Source: Pseudoteredinibacter isoporae (GTDB lineage: Bacteria; Pseudomonadota; Gammaproteobacteria; Pseudomonadales; Cellvibrionaceae). Taken from it: DNA of 64,000 bases. The stretch is taken from assembly GCF_011602085.1 (NCBI RefSeq), contig NZ_JAAONY010000001.1, positions 1,364,001 through 1,428,000 on the forward strand, read 5' to 3'. The stretch's first letter is position 1, and every line of letters starts with the position of its first letter. The notes beneath the pieces are model-generated. The model was not told where the DNA came from. It made no database searches and saw only the letters and a program-made list of their open reading frames with translations. Positions 7,992-16,360 of the stretch are shown here, piece by piece. The translations under genes were made by a program, and so were the position numbers.

Positions 7992-8909
7992 ATGGCTGAT
8001 ACCCTGAAATTTGAAGATCGCGTTGTCGTTGTCACCGGTGCTGGAGCTGGGCTCGGCCGTTCCCATGCGTTGGAATTCGCTCGACGTGGCGCCAAAGTTG
8101 TTGTGAACGATCTGGGTGGCAGCACCCATGGTGAAGGTAAAGGCAGTGAAGCGGCTGATAAGGTTGTTGCTGAAATCACCGCAATGGGCGGGCAAGCGGT
8201 TGCCAACTATGATTCCGTAGAAGATGGCGACGCGATTATTCAAACGGCTATTGATAATTTTGATCGTGTCGATGTGGTCGTAAACAATGCCGGAATTCTA
8301 CGTGATACCAGCTTTGCGAAAATGACGGATCAGGATTGGGATCTCATTTATCGGGTTCATGTTCTGGGGGCGTACAAAGTTTCCAAGGCAGCCTGGCCTT
8401 ACATGCAAGAGCAGGAATACGGTCGTATTATCAATACATCTTCCGCTGCCGGTATCTATGGAAACTTTGGCCAGGCAAATTATTCCACCGCAAAGTTGGG
8501 TTTGTTTGGTTTAACCCAAACCCTCGCCATTGAGGGCGCCAAAAAGAATATCAAAGTGAATGCGATTGCACCGGTGGCCGGTTCTCGAATGACTGAAACC
8601 ATTTTGCCCCCGGAAGTGGTTAAGGCATTGAAGCCCGAATTTATTACGCCTCTCGTTGTTAAGCTATGCGCGGAAGACAACAAAGAGAGCGGTGGTTTGT
8701 ATGAGGTAGGCGCGGGCTGGATTTCCAAACTGCAGTGGGAGCGTACCCAGGGTGCAAAATTCAATCCGAGCGAAGGTTTCAGTGCGGAAGACGTGGCTGA
8801 TAACTGGGATCAGATTTGTGATTTTACCGATGCAGAAAAACCCAAAACCGCCAACGATTCCTTCGTGCCGGTGTTCACCAATCTGGGCATCAAAATTCCT
8901 GGCATGTAA
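7992..8909 (+). CDS. SDR-family 3-hydroxyacyl-CoA dehydrogenase-like enzyme
   Basis: 305 residues from the ATG at 7992; an earlier in-frame start at 7902 would add an unlikely leader. The Rossmann motif [12 protein letters not shown] is at the N-terminus, followed by NDLGG and NNAGILRD. The catalytic Ser-Tyr-Lys set is in [20 protein letters not shown]. The sequence is of the kind found in the dehydrogenase domain of peroxisomal multifunctional enzyme type 2 (HSD17B4-like), which oxidises (R)-3-hydroxyacyl-CoA with NAD. It opens a four-gene cassette with a thiolase and two MaoC proteins, so it probably performs the second oxidation of a beta-oxidation-like pathway. The natural acyl chain is unknown. 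Confidence 0.85.
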   Translation: MADTLKFEDRVVVVTGAGAGLGRSHALEFARRGAKVVVNDLGGSTHGEGKGSEAADKVVAEITAMGGQAVANYDSVEDGDAIIQTAIDNFDRVDVVVNNAGILRDTSFAKMTDQDWDLIYRVHVLGAYKVSKAAWPYMQEQEYGRIINTSSAAGIYGNFGQANYSTAKLGLFGLTQTLAIEGAKKNIKVNAIAPVAGSRMTETILPPEVVKALKPEFITPLVVKLCAEDNKESGGLYEVGAGWISKLQWERTQGAKFNPSEGFSAEDVADNWDQICDFTDAEKPKTANDSFVPVFTNLGIKIPGM

Positions 8910-8936
8910 TTTGGCAAACGACAAGAGGAAATGAAC

Positions 8937-10109
8937 ATGAGCAATGCAATTGTTGCTGGCGTGGACATGGTGAAGTTTGCCAAGCCCGGTCAGCAAGAGC
9001 CTTATCGAGTGATGGCATCAACAGCGATTCAGGGTGCTTTAAAAGATGCGGGTATTGAAGCCTCAGCGGTGCAGCAGGCTTACGGAAGCTACATCTATGG
9101 TGATTCTACCTGCGCCCAGCACGCACTGTACGATGCTTTTATGACCGGGATTCCGGTTATCAATGTCAACAATAACTGCTCTTCCGGTTCGACCGCTTTA
9201 TTTCTTGCAAGGCAGGCGGTTGAAAGTGGCGCCGCGGAATGTGTGTTGGCGTTTGGTTTTGAAGAAATGCAGCCTGGCGCATTAAGTTCGCATTGGGATG
9301 ATCGCGAATCGCCTTTTGATAACTTTCTGGATGTACTCGATAAAGCGGACTATCCAGCGGCACCTTTGGCTCTGCGCTGCTTCGGTGCAGCCGGTCACTA
9401 TTACATGGAGAAATATAACGCGAGTCGCGATATTTTTGCCAAGGTATCGGTGAAAACCCGGAATCATGCCTTGAATAATCCTTTGTCCCTGTTTAACACA
9501 CCGCTTACCGAAGAGCAGGTATTAAACGATAAGGTGGTCTTTATGGATTATCTGACGCGCACTATGTGTTGCCCGCCTACGTGTGGCGCAGGTGCTGCGA
9601 TTGTTTGCAGCGAAGCTTTTGCTAAAAAGCATGGTATTGATGGTGGCGTTAAAATTGCGGCTCAGGCGATGGCCACCGATACCCCTCAAACCTGGGACAA
9701 CCCTATTGATCTGATTGGTGCCGATATGACTCGCCGTGCGGCTAAACAGGTGTTTGAGGAAGCTTCTGTCGACGTTAGTGATGTTGATGTCGTGGAGCTG
9801 CACGATTGCTTTACCACGAATGAAGTTGTGACTTACGAAGGTCTGGGACTCTGTGCTGAAGGTGAAGCAAGCAAGTTTATTGCCGACGGTGACAATACCT
9901 ATGGTGGTAAGTTTGTGGTCAATCCATCGGGTGGTCTGATGTCAAAGGGGCATCCGATCGGTGCGACGGGCCTGGCTCAGTGTTATGAATTGGTGAATCA
10001 ATTGCGTGGTCAGGCTGATCAACGCCAGGTTGCGGGAGCCAAGTTGGCATTGCAACACAATCTGGGTTTGGGTGGTGCTGTAGTGGTTACCTTATACCAG
10101 GCCAGCTAA
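8937..10109 (+). CDS. SCP2-type thiolase / lipid-transfer family thiolase
   Basis: 390 residues from the ATG at 8937. An ATG at 8931 sits only 2 bp after AGAGG, while 8937 has the proper 8-bp spacing. The nucleophilic Cys is in INVNNNCSSGSTALF. The C-terminal catalytic region reads NPSGGLMSKGHPIGATGLAQ, with the His of HPIGATG, and VELHDCFTTNE carries the SCP2-thiolase signature. These enzymes cleave 3-ketoacyl-CoA, often with branched or steroid-derived side chains, or act as partner subunits. It lies 27 bp after the SDR gene and 25 bp before the first MaoC gene, clearly one operon. The substrate is inferred only from the cassette. Confidence 0.88.
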   Translation: MSNAIVAGVDMVKFAKPGQQEPYRVMASTAIQGALKDAGIEASAVQQAYGSYIYGDSTCAQHALYDAFMTGIPVINVNNNCSSGSTALFLARQAVESGAAECVLAFGFEEMQPGALSSHWDDRESPFDNFLDVLDKADYPAAPLALRCFGAAGHYYMEKYNASRDIFAKVSVKTRNHALNNPLSLFNTPLTEEQVLNDKVVFMDYLTRTMCCPPTCGAGAAIVCSEAFAKKHGIDGGVKIAAQAMATDTPQTWDNPIDLIGADMTRRAAKQVFEEASVDVSDVDVVELHDCFTTNEVVTYEGLGLCAEGEASKFIADGDNTYGGKFVVNPSGGLMSKGHPIGATGLAQCYELVNQLRGQADQRQVAGAKLALQHNLGLGGAVVVTLYQAS

Positions 10110-10134
10110 CAGGTTGAGCGAATAGGAAGACACA

Positions 10135-10578
10135 ATGATTGACAAAAAATTTATTGGCCACGAATTTGAGCCATTTACAACGACCATTGAAAAAGGGCGA
10201 TTGAAATTTTTCGCCAAGGCTATTGGTGAAACTAATCCGATTTATTTCAATGAAGAGGCAGCAAAGGCAGCCGGGCATAAATCCGTGCTGGCGCCACCGA
10301 CTTTTCCGTTTACCTTGTCTCTGGAAAGCGAAGATCCGTTTCCAGTGGTAACGGCATTGAAATTGGAAATTGGTCGAATCCTTCACGGCTCCCAGGAGTT
10401 TGAATATTTCGCGCCTATTTACGCGGGTGATGAAATAACGGTCAGCTCGAAGATTGTTGATATTTTCGATAAGAAAGGCGGAGCGCTTGAGTTTGTCGCT
10501 TTGCAATACTCATTCACCAATCAGGATGGGGAATTGGTTGCAACGTCTACCAATACCCTGGTCTACCGCAACGGATAA
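10135..10578 (+). CDS. MaoC-like N-terminal dehydratase (hot-dog fold)
   Basis: 147 residues. It begins IGHEFEPFTTTIEKGRLKFF and contains IGETNPIYFNEEAAKAAGH and APPTFPFTL, typical of the FAS1-type N-terminal dehydratase half of MaoC proteins. This half usually lacks the complete catalytic Asp-His pair and pairs with a second hot-dog subunit, here the next gene only 10 bp away. Together they would form a heterodimeric (R)-enoyl-CoA hydratase, as in actinobacterial steroid side-chain degradation. The ribosome site is GGAAG. The partnership is inferred from adjacency and fold. Confidence 0.82.
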   Translation: MIDKKFIGHEFEPFTTTIEKGRLKFFAKAIGETNPIYFNEEAAKAAGHKSVLAPPTFPFTLSLESEDPFPVVTALKLEIGRILHGSQEFEYFAPIYAGDEITVSSKIVDIFDKKGGALEFVALQYSFTNQDGELVATSTNTLVYRNG

Positions 10579-10588
10579 GGAGAACGAA

Positions 10589-10990
10589 ATGTCTGATATT
10601 CAAGTGGGTTCTCAAATCCCGGCGTTAGAATTGGCTCCGATTTCCCGGTATACCTTGGCTCTGTTCGCGGGTGCTTCAGGTGATCATAATCCGATTCATA
10701 TCGATATCGATTTTGCTAAAGCCGCTGGTATGCCCGATGTTTTTGCTCATGGCATGTTGTCGATGGCGTATTTGGGAAGAATGCTGACAAACTGGCAACC
10801 ACAGGCCAAGCTGAAGACGTTCAACAATAAGTTCGCGGCAATTACCCAGCTTCAGGATGTGATTACCTGCAGTGGCAAAGTTGTCGAGCTGTTGGAGCAA
10901 GAGGGTAAAACCTTGGCTCGTTGTGAAATTCAAGCCGCAAAAGCGAGCGGTGAGCAAACCTTGTTGGGTGAAGCACTGGTAGAAGTGTAA
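10589..10990 (+). CDS. MaoC-like (R)-enoyl-CoA hydratase subunit
   Basis: 133 residues from the ATG at 10589 with AAGGAGAA upstream. Longer in-frame starts run into the previous gene and are unlikely. It carries the hydratase-2 motif: AGASGDHNPIHIDIDFAKAA followed by FAHGMLSMAYLGRM, with the catalytic Asp and His in GDHNPIH. It hydrates trans-2-enoyl-CoA to (R)-3-hydroxyacyl-CoA, which the SDR in the same operon could oxidise and the thiolase could cleave. It is last in the cassette and is followed 25 bp later by an intrinsic terminator. No acyl-CoA dehydrogenase is in the operon, so the first oxidation step must be encoded elsewhere. Confidence 0.86.
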   Translation: MSDIQVGSQIPALELAPISRYTLALFAGASGDHNPIHIDIDFAKAAGMPDVFAHGMLSMAYLGRMLTNWQPQAKLKTFNNKFAAITQLQDVITCSGKVVELLEQEGKTLARCEIQAAKASGEQTLLGEALVEV

Positions 10991-11014
10991 GCCCCTGCTG
11001 CTGAGCATTCGGAG

Positions 11015-11053
11015 GCCCCTGACTTTAGCGAACGCTTGAGTTGGGGGCTTTTT
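11015..11053 (+). terminator. Intrinsic terminator closing the SDR-thiolase-MaoC operon
   Basis: GCCCC (11015-11019) and ACT pair with AGT and GGGGC (to 11048), giving a stem with a small internal mismatch, then TTTTTC. Confidence 0.8.
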
Positions 11054-11104
11054 CTTTGTTATGTTTTATTTTCTTAAACAACAGATTCTGGACAGCGATT
11101 CACT

Positions 11105-12112
11105 ATGCTAACGATCGACATTCACTTTATTCGAGCGCCCTTGCGACAGGCTGCCGAGCTGGGTATCGATACGGCTGAGCTATTGAATGAGTTGGATATT
11201 TCTGCCGATATTTTTGCCCAGGATTCTGCGGTGGTGCACGCTGAACAATATGTTCGTCTGGTGCAGAAACTGCGCGAATTATCCGGTGATGAGTATTGGG
11301 GATTGACCGGCCAGCGTTGCAAGTTGGGTTATTTTGCCTTGATGGCACGCTACCTGCTCCAGTTCGACAGTTTGAAAGGTATGCTCAATGAATGTTGCCG
11401 CTTTCAAAATACTACGCGTGTTGAGTGGCAATTCAGTCTGGTGCACGAAGCTGGGCGGGTCGGTTTTTTATTGAAACGCGCACAGGGCTATGAAAAGGTC
11501 AGTGCTTTTTTGATGGAATTTATTACGGTCTGTATCCATCGTATGATGTGTTGGCTGACCGATACCCGTATACCGATCCTTGAAAATCACTTTGCATACC
11601 CGGCGCCAGACAATCAACGCGCGTATGAATTACTGTTTCCCGAACACAGAGTATTTGAAAGCGAATACAATGGTTTCTACATCGATGCACAATATCTCAG
11701 CCTGCCAAGGGTAAGGGATTGGACAGAAACACGCACCTTTCTCCAGGACGCTCCTGCAGGTTTGATGGTTATTCCGGGCAGTGATAATAGTTATACTGCG
11801 CAGATCAAAGCCATTTTATTGCAAACCGTTGGCAAAGAAGGGCCTGTTCCGGATTTTGAGCGTGTGGCTGAAAAGTTGAATGTTTCTACGGCAACATTAC
11901 GACGCAAACTGCGGAGTGAAAATACCAGTTATCAGCAACTGAAAGATACCATGCGACGGGATATCGCGATCGATAAGCTGGTTCGGGAAAGCACGGCCAT
12001 TTCAGAAATTGGCTTGCAATTGGGTTTTGTAGAATCGTCTTCTTTTACCCGCGCGTTCAAACAATGGACCGGAGTCAGCCCTCAGGAATATCGCCGGGAC
12101 AGTGAAGTGTAG
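11105..12112 (+). CDS. AraC-family regulator (OruR/ligand-binding N-domain type)
   Basis: 335 residues. Residues 1-200 match the N-terminal ligand domain of OruR/ArgR-like AraC proteins (FIRAPLRQAAELGIDTAELL, ALMARYLLQFDSLKGMLNEC, YELLFPEHRVFESEYNGFYI). The C-terminal DNA-binding domain has FERVAEKLNVSTATLRRKLR and ISEIGLQLGFVESSSFTRAF, then WTGVSPQEYRR. It sits after the terminator of the beta-oxidation cassette in the same direction and is the obvious candidate regulator of that cassette. Regulators of this layout often control catabolism of aromatic or amine-like compounds. Its 3' end lies 3 bp from the convergent DUF4124 gene. Confidence 0.85.
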   Translation: MLTIDIHFIRAPLRQAAELGIDTAELLNELDISADIFAQDSAVVHAEQYVRLVQKLRELSGDEYWGLTGQRCKLGYFALMARYLLQFDSLKGMLNECCRFQNTTRVEWQFSLVHEAGRVGFLLKRAQGYEKVSAFLMEFITVCIHRMMCWLTDTRIPILENHFAYPAPDNQRAYELLFPEHRVFESEYNGFYIDAQYLSLPRVRDWTETRTFLQDAPAGLMVIPGSDNSYTAQIKAILLQTVGKEGPVPDFERVAEKLNVSTATLRRKLRSENTSYQQLKDTMRRDIAIDKLVRESTAISEIGLQLGFVESSSFTRAFKQWTGVSPQEYRRDSEV

Positions 12113-12115
12113 GTT

Positions 12116-12610
12116 CTACTCTTCCTTGCAGAGTGGTTTTTTAACGTCGGAACAATGTCCGCATTGCGCGACATTCCTCCATTTTCTTGCGCCGTATACG
12201 GTCTCGCTATCGGCACACATCGAATAACATTGCTCGCTGTTTCGAAAGGCTTGCCATTTCTGGCGGCAGCTCATTTGGGCATACTCTTCGGCGGATACGG
12301 GACGGTTAGCGGATTTGCTTTTGTTACTACGTTGAACAGTTTGCTTTGAGACTTGCTGGACCATTTCCCGGTTTCGTTCCCGTACCTCAGTGCTTTTCAT
12401 TACATTGGTCTTGTTACCGCCCACAAGACTGGCCTGGCTTTTGTATTTGGGTGGCACCTTGTCACTGTAGTGGCGGCGTCCTGCCTCATCTACCCATGTG
12501 TACATTGCTGAAAAAGCGGGAAGTGCGAACAGGCTTAGTATGACGATAAATCCGTAGTAGGTAACAGTGCCTTGAATTGAGGTTCTGATTCGGCTGGGCT
12601 TTAAGCGCAT
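12116..12610 (-). CDS. Exported DUF4124-domain protein
   Basis: 164 residues. A basic N-terminus and hydrophobic stretch (YYGFIVILSLFALPAFS) look like a signal peptide, followed by MYTWVDEAGRRHYSDKVPP, the DUF4124 signature found near the N-terminus of many exported gammaproteobacterial proteins. The middle is basic and low in complexity. The last 50 residues contain six Cys (MSCRQ, EQCYSMC, QCGHC, PLC), which suggests disulfides or metal binding in the periplasm. Function is unknown. It converges on the AraC gene and has no operon partner. Confidence 0.75.
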   Translation of the reverse strand: MRLKPSRIRTSIQGTVTYYGFIVILSLFALPAFSAMYTWVDEAGRRHYSDKVPPKYKSQASLVGGNKTNVMKSTEVRERNREMVQQVSKQTVQRSNKSKSANRPVSAEEYAQMSCRQKWQAFRNSEQCYSMCADSETVYGARKWRNVAQCGHCSDVKKPLCKEE

Positions 12611-12920
12611 ATTCTCCTGTCTTCCATGTCGCTAAGAAATACGGTTTCGGCGTTTGAGTGATTCTAGTAACCCACTCGAAAATGCCAATAGACCCAAAAT
12701 GCTAAGGGTCATATTCTCTCGGGTCAACGCCTATTTGCTTGGAGCGTTCCAGTTCAAGCTCTGAGTTTCCGATTTTTTGCCTAAATAAAAAACCATTTGT
12801 TCTCAATACCTTAGTGGCTTTTCAATCGCAAAACTTAAAAGTCGAATTTTGTACGGTTGACATAAATAGTACGACTGACCTAGACTCTTCAAAAATAACA
12901 ACATAAGTGAAGGTATCCCA
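12611..12920 (+). promoter_or_regulatory. Control region of the amine dehydrogenase operon with two direct-repeat operators
   Basis: This 310-bp spacer has no gene. Two copies of one motif lie near its end: GTACGGTTGACATA at 12851-12864 and the variant GTACGACTGACCTA at 12869-12882, 18 bp apart start to start. The first copy includes a perfect -35 (TTGACA, 12857-12862). With an 18-bp spacer the -10 is TAGACT (12881-12886), and the second copy fills the spacer. A protein bound to both copies would cover the promoter. The same motif, again doubled, stands before the TonB receptor gene at 17540 and 17569, next to a TetR gene, so these are probably operators of that TetR protein. Confidence 0.65.
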
Positions 12921-14081
12921 ATGGCTCGCGTAGACTCTATCCGTTCGTTGATCAGTTGGCCGCTGATGTTGGCCGCGCTTGTGGTGCAAGCGGAAATTCA
13001 ACCTGAACCCTTGCCGGTGTATGAAACCCTGCCAAAAGAATTGCCGGATTCGGTGTTGTTTGCACACGATGCAAACTTTGATGCTCTCGTCGCTGGACGG
13101 GTGGTGGTGCTGGATTTGGCCAAACCCACTCGCCGTTACTTGGGTGCGATGGATGCAGCGCAGTTCGCCAGCTTTATTCAGTCACGTAGCAAACCCGAAC
13201 TGTATGTGTCTGAAACCCATTACTCTCGCACGACTCGTGGTGAGCGCACTGATGTGATCAGTATCTATGACAGGGAAAGCCTGAAACAAAGCGGCGAAAT
13301 TGTTTTACCTGGTGGCAAGCGTGGTCAGGTGGTCAGCCATCGCTATACCCTGCGTCTTGTGGACAATGACCGTTTTCTGCTGGTCTTTAATTTTACGCCT
13401 GCTGCATCTGTGACGGTGATTGATACAGAAAGTCGAAAGATTGTGGAAGAAGTACAAATTCCTGGGTGCGGTTTGATTTACCCCACTGGTAAACGTGGTT
13501 TCTCTTCATTGTGCAGTAACGGCGCTATGTTCACGGCACAATTGGATTCCAGTGGTAAATTGGCAACACAAAATAAACTGCCACCGCTGTTTGATGTCGA
13601 TGAAGATCCGCTTTTCGATAAGCCGGTGTTCCACAAAGGCCACGCCTACTTCCCCAGCTATAAAAGTCTTCTGCGAGTCGTGGACTTGAGTTCTGATGAG
13701 CCGAAAGATCTGGGCAGCTGGTCGCTGCTGACAAAAGAAGAGCAGGCGGAAAACTGGCGCCCTGGCGGTTGGCAAATTACCACCATGGATGATGCCGGAA
13801 GAATTTATCTGCTCATGCACAAAGACGGTAAAGATGGCACTCATAAATCCGGTGGCCCAGAAGTTTGGGTGTATGACGTGAAGAGCAAAAAGCGTCTTCA
13901 GAAAATTGTGTTGAAAAACTGGGGTGTTTCTATCGAAGTGACCCGGGGTTCAAAACCGCTGCTTGCCGTAACGAATGGTGATATGCAAATCGATGTTTAC
14001 GACGCTGACAGCGGCAAATGGAAAACCATGGTCGGTGGCGCCGCCGCTATGCCATTAAGTTTGCACGCTCTGCGTAAATAG
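12921..14081 (+). CDS. mauB: TTQ amine dehydrogenase large subunit (beta-propeller)
   Basis: 386 residues with a signal peptide (WPLMLAALVVQA, cleavage before EIQPE). The remainder has the blade-like repeats of the methylamine/aralkylamine dehydrogenase heavy chain, with characteristic segments such as SETHYSRTTRGERTDVISIY and WVYDVKSKKRLQKI. The large subunit forms a seven-bladed propeller that holds the TTQ-bearing small subunit and shapes the substrate channel. The enzyme oxidises primary amines to aldehyde and ammonia in the periplasm. It is shorter than the classical heavy chains I know (about 400 or more residues). Sequence alone does not decide between methylamine and aromatic amine as substrate. 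The downstream acyl-CoA route argues for a larger amine. Confidence 0.88.
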   Translation: MARVDSIRSLISWPLMLAALVVQAEIQPEPLPVYETLPKELPDSVLFAHDANFDALVAGRVVVLDLAKPTRRYLGAMDAAQFASFIQSRSKPELYVSETHYSRTTRGERTDVISIYDRESLKQSGEIVLPGGKRGQVVSHRYTLRLVDNDRFLLVFNFTPAASVTVIDTESRKIVEEVQIPGCGLIYPTGKRGFSSLCSNGAMFTAQLDSSGKLATQNKLPPLFDVDEDPLFDKPVFHKGHAYFPSYKSLLRVVDLSSDEPKDLGSWSLLTKEEQAENWRPGGWQITTMDDAGRIYLLMHKDGKDGTHKSGGPEVWVYDVKSKKRLQKIVLKNWGVSIEVTRGSKPLLAVTNGDMQIDVYDADSGKWKTMVGGAAAMPLSLHALRK

Positions 14082-14089
14082 GTGTGTCT

Positions 14090-14608
14090 ATGAACATCCT
14101 GCTAAGTACCTGTGTTCTGTTGTTCAGCTATTTATTCCTTACGGCAGGGTTGGCTAAGTTTCGTCACTTGGCCTACAGCGCTGAAGCCATCGAAGCTTAT
14201 CAGCTGACGCCTGCAAATTGGAGTGCTGCACTGGCGAGAGTTTTGGCAATGCTGGAAGTGTTGCTTGCGGTTTTCTTGTTGATCCCAGGGAGCAGACGTT
14301 TTGCTGTCCCGGTGGCGGCACTGTTGCTCATGACTTATGCACTGGCCATAGGCATTAATTTATTGCGTGGCCGCAAGCGCCTGGATTGTGGTTGCAATGG
14401 TCCTGAGGCGAGGCAAAACATTTCCTGGTGGTTGTTTGGACGCAACTTGCTGTTTGTTGCGCTGCTGGCGGTCAGTTATCAGCTTCCCCTGATGGTTGAT
14501 TCCGCGACCTGGTTACTGGCTTTGTTATGCAGCGCCGCACTGATTTTATTTCAACAGGGTGCGCGGCTGTTGTACCAAAATCAAATGCTTATGTCCCGTA
14601 AGCGCTAA
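14090..14608 (+). CDS. mauE: MauE, membrane protein for amine dehydrogenase maturation
   Basis: 172 residues from the ATG at 14090 with ATAGGT upstream; a GTG at 14084 is possible. Four hydrophobic spans are visible (about residues 3-20, 48-66, 72-92 and 115-150) in the DoxX/MauE arrangement. LDCGCNGP after the third span is the cytoplasmic or periplasmic Cys pair typical of MauE. In Mau/Aau systems MauE works with MauD to form the many disulfides of the TTQ subunit. It starts 8 bp after the large subunit gene and is translated in the same operon. Confidence 0.85.
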   Translation: MNILLSTCVLLFSYLFLTAGLAKFRHLAYSAEAIEAYQLTPANWSAALARVLAMLEVLLAVFLLIPGSRRFAVPVAALLLMTYALAIGINLLRGRKRLDCGCNGPEARQNISWWLFGRNLLFVALLAVSYQLPLMVDSATWLLALLCSAALILFQQGARLLYQNQMLMSRKR

Positions 14609-14637
14609 AAGAAGAATAGATAAAAAGAGAAAACGCT

Positions 14638-15261
14638 ATGACTGAATTACTACTGATCTCAAACGCCATTCTCTGGTTATGCGTGATTGCCCTGTTGCTG
14701 GTCGTCGTCGCTCTGGCTCGCCAAATCGGTGTACTGTATGAGCGTGTAGCACCGGCAGGTGCCTTGATGATGAATCAAACTCTGAAAGTGGGTGATAAAG
14801 CCCCGGCTCTGGAAGTGGAAGAGCTGGCCAGTGGCCGAGCGATAACCGTTGGTGCCCAGCAAAAGAAAGCACAACTGCTATTTTTTCTTTCGCCGAGTTG
14901 CCCGGTATGTAAAACCCTGCTGCCTGTTTTGAAATCCAGCGCCCAGGCCGAATCCTCATGGTTAAGCGTGATATTAGCCAGCGATGGAGACGCGCAGGAA
15001 CATGTAGATTTTATTACCGAATACCGCTTGGAAAAGTTTGATTATGTGCTCTCGGAGCGTTTGGGGAAATTGTATGGTGTTGCCAAATTGCCCTATGCCG
15101 TATTGATCGATGATAGCGGTGATGTGAGTTCCATGGGGCTCATTAATTCCCGTGAGCACCTGGAAAGCTTGTTTGAATCTAAAGAATTGGGCATTGATTC
15201 CATCCAAAGTTATTTGCAGCAAGGCAGCGATGACGATTTGGCAAAAGAAATTCGCGTGTAA
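14638..15261 (+). CDS. mauD: MauD, thioredoxin-like disulfide protein for TTQ subunit maturation
   Basis: 207 residues. An N-terminal anchor (LISNAILWLCVIALLLVVVA) is followed by a thioredoxin fold with the redox motif SPSCPVCKTLLP and a cis-Pro region, KLPYAVLID. In the methylamine and aralkylamine dehydrogenase systems MauD is needed for stable, disulfide-rich small subunit. It lies between mauE and the TTQ subunit gene, the same B-E-D-A order as in known mau and aau clusters. The C-terminal extension (QGSDDDLAKEIRV) is acidic and not part of the fold. Confidence 0.9.
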   Translation: MTELLLISNAILWLCVIALLLVVVALARQIGVLYERVAPAGALMMNQTLKVGDKAPALEVEELASGRAITVGAQQKKAQLLFFLSPSCPVCKTLLPVLKSSAQAESSWLSVILASDGDAQEHVDFITEYRLEKFDYVLSERLGKLYGVAKLPYAVLIDDSGDVSSMGLINSREHLESLFESKELGIDSIQSYLQQGSDDDLAKEIRV

Positions 15262-15280
15262 CGCTGTGTGAAGGAGAAGC

Positions 15281-15844
15281 ATGATGAAGTGGTTAGATAA
15301 GTTAACAGTAAACACCTCCCGCCGCTTGGCCCAGAATTCCTCGCGTCGTAGTTTTCTTACTCGCTTTGGTACCGCATTGGTTGGTGGTGCCGCGATTCCC
15401 TTGTTGCCAGTGGCCCGAGCCAGTGCAGCCTCATCGGCAGAAGGGATGTATCCGGGAGTCGCAAGGCAGGAATCTGGAGTGAAGGGCGACCCAGGTGATC
15501 CGAGCCAGTGTGATTACTGGCGTTACTGCGCCATCGATGGCTTTTTGTGCAGCTGTTGTGGCGGTACTCAGAATACCTGTCCGCCGGGAACAGAAATGTC
15601 GCCCATCACCTGGATTGGCACCTGTTTAAATCCCGAAGATGGCAAGAATTATATTATCTCCTATAACGATTGCTGCGGTACAAGCAGTTGCGGTCGGTGT
15701 CTGTGTAATCGCAATGAGCGCGATACCCCGATTTATCGTGCGCAAACTAACAATGACACCAACTGGTGTTTGGGTGCTTCGAGCACGGTATACACCTGTT
15801 CGACCGCAATCGTTTTGGGCATTGCAACAGATTCGGCGGGGTGA
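15281..15844 (+). CDS. mauA: TTQ amine dehydrogenase small (catalytic) subunit precursor
   Basis: 187 residues (ATG 15281 or 15284; AAGGAG upstream). A long Tat signal carries SRRSFLTRFG (residues 21-30) and a hydrophobic stretch ending ARASA. The mature part is very rich in Cys (CDYWRYCAIDGFLCSCC and DCCGTSSCGRCLC). Trp111 and Trp162 are 51 residues apart, the spacing of Trp57 and Trp108 that become TTQ in methylamine dehydrogenase. Asp86 (25 before Trp111) and Asp130 (19 after) match catalytic Asp32 and Asp76. All cofactor-forming residues are therefore present. No MauG, the dihaem enzyme that completes TTQ in Paracoccus, is encoded nearby. Confidence 0.95.
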   Translation: MMKWLDKLTVNTSRRLAQNSSRRSFLTRFGTALVGGAAIPLLPVARASAASSAEGMYPGVARQESGVKGDPGDPSQCDYWRYCAIDGFLCSCCGGTQNTCPPGTEMSPITWIGTCLNPEDGKNYIISYNDCCGTSSCGRCLCNRNERDTPIYRAQTNNDTNWCLGASSTVYTCSTAIVLGIATDSAG

Positions 15845-15849
15845 ACCTG

Positions 15850-16335
15850 ATGAAGACAAAACGCATTACGAAAATCGCGCTGCTCGCCAGCGGGCTGTTT
15901 TGTACGCCCTTAATGGCTGAAACTGATCAAGCTGAAAAACACTTTGCACGCTGTGTCGCTTGTCACCTGGCGGAAGGCCAGGGGATCCCCGGCGCCTTCC
16001 CCCCGCTTAAAAATCGGCTGGCAAAAATGAGCAATAGCGAGCTTGGACGGCAGTATGTTGTACAGGTTCTGTATGGTGGCTTGATGGGTATGATTACCGT
16101 TGAGGGACAAAACTATTCCGGTGTAATGCCTGCCCAAACCGGTGATCTAAGTGCGAAAGAGGTCAGTGAGCTGCTTAATTACGCTGTCAACAAAGTTGAT
16201 AAGAACGGTAAGCCTGAAAACTGGAAGCCGTTCAGCGAAAAAGAAGTCGAGCGCTTGAGTAAAACAAAGGGCAATCCTGTGAGTAACGGGAATCTGCGTA
16301 AACAGTTGCTGGAGAATCAGCGGGACTTGAAGTAG
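15850..16335 (+). CDS. Periplasmic monohaem cytochrome c of the amine dehydrogenase operon
   Basis: 161 residues from the ATG at 15850, 5 bp after the TTQ subunit stop; an in-frame GTG at 15841 overlaps that stop. A signal peptide (IALLASGLFCTPLMA) precedes one haem site, CVACH, near mature residue 15. A Met suited as second axial ligand occurs in YSGVMPAQ. The rest is a class I cytochrome c followed by a charged C-terminal tail (about 50 residues) unlike standard cytochromes. Position immediately after the catalytic subunit suggests it takes electrons from TTQ or takes part in TTQ formation. Confidence 0.85.
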   Translation: MKTKRITKIALLASGLFCTPLMAETDQAEKHFARCVACHLAEGQGIPGAFPPLKNRLAKMSNSELGRQYVVQVLYGGLMGMITVEGQNYSGVMPAQTGDLSAKEVSELLNYAVNKVDKNGKPENWKPFSEKEVERLSKTKGNPVSNGNLRKQLLENQRDLK

Positions 16336-16360
16336 CCCTGATTTGCGATAGGTATTCGAT

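Noticed and set aside
10454-10588. Upstream extension of the second MaoC gene
   Set aside because: The extension overlaps the first MaoC gene in another frame and adds no family sequence; ATG 10589 has AAGGAGAA upstream.
12857-12862. Repeated TTGAC explained simply as two unrelated -35 boxes
   Set aside because: The match extends over 14 bp, is doubled at both promoters and is centred beyond the -35, so shared -35 elements alone do not explain it.
12921-15844. Plain methylamine dehydrogenase (C1 metabolism)
   Set aside because: No amicyanin, MauG or other C1 genes are nearby. Co-regulated acyl-CoA synthetases and an aldehyde dehydrogenase fit a larger amine better. Substrate left open.
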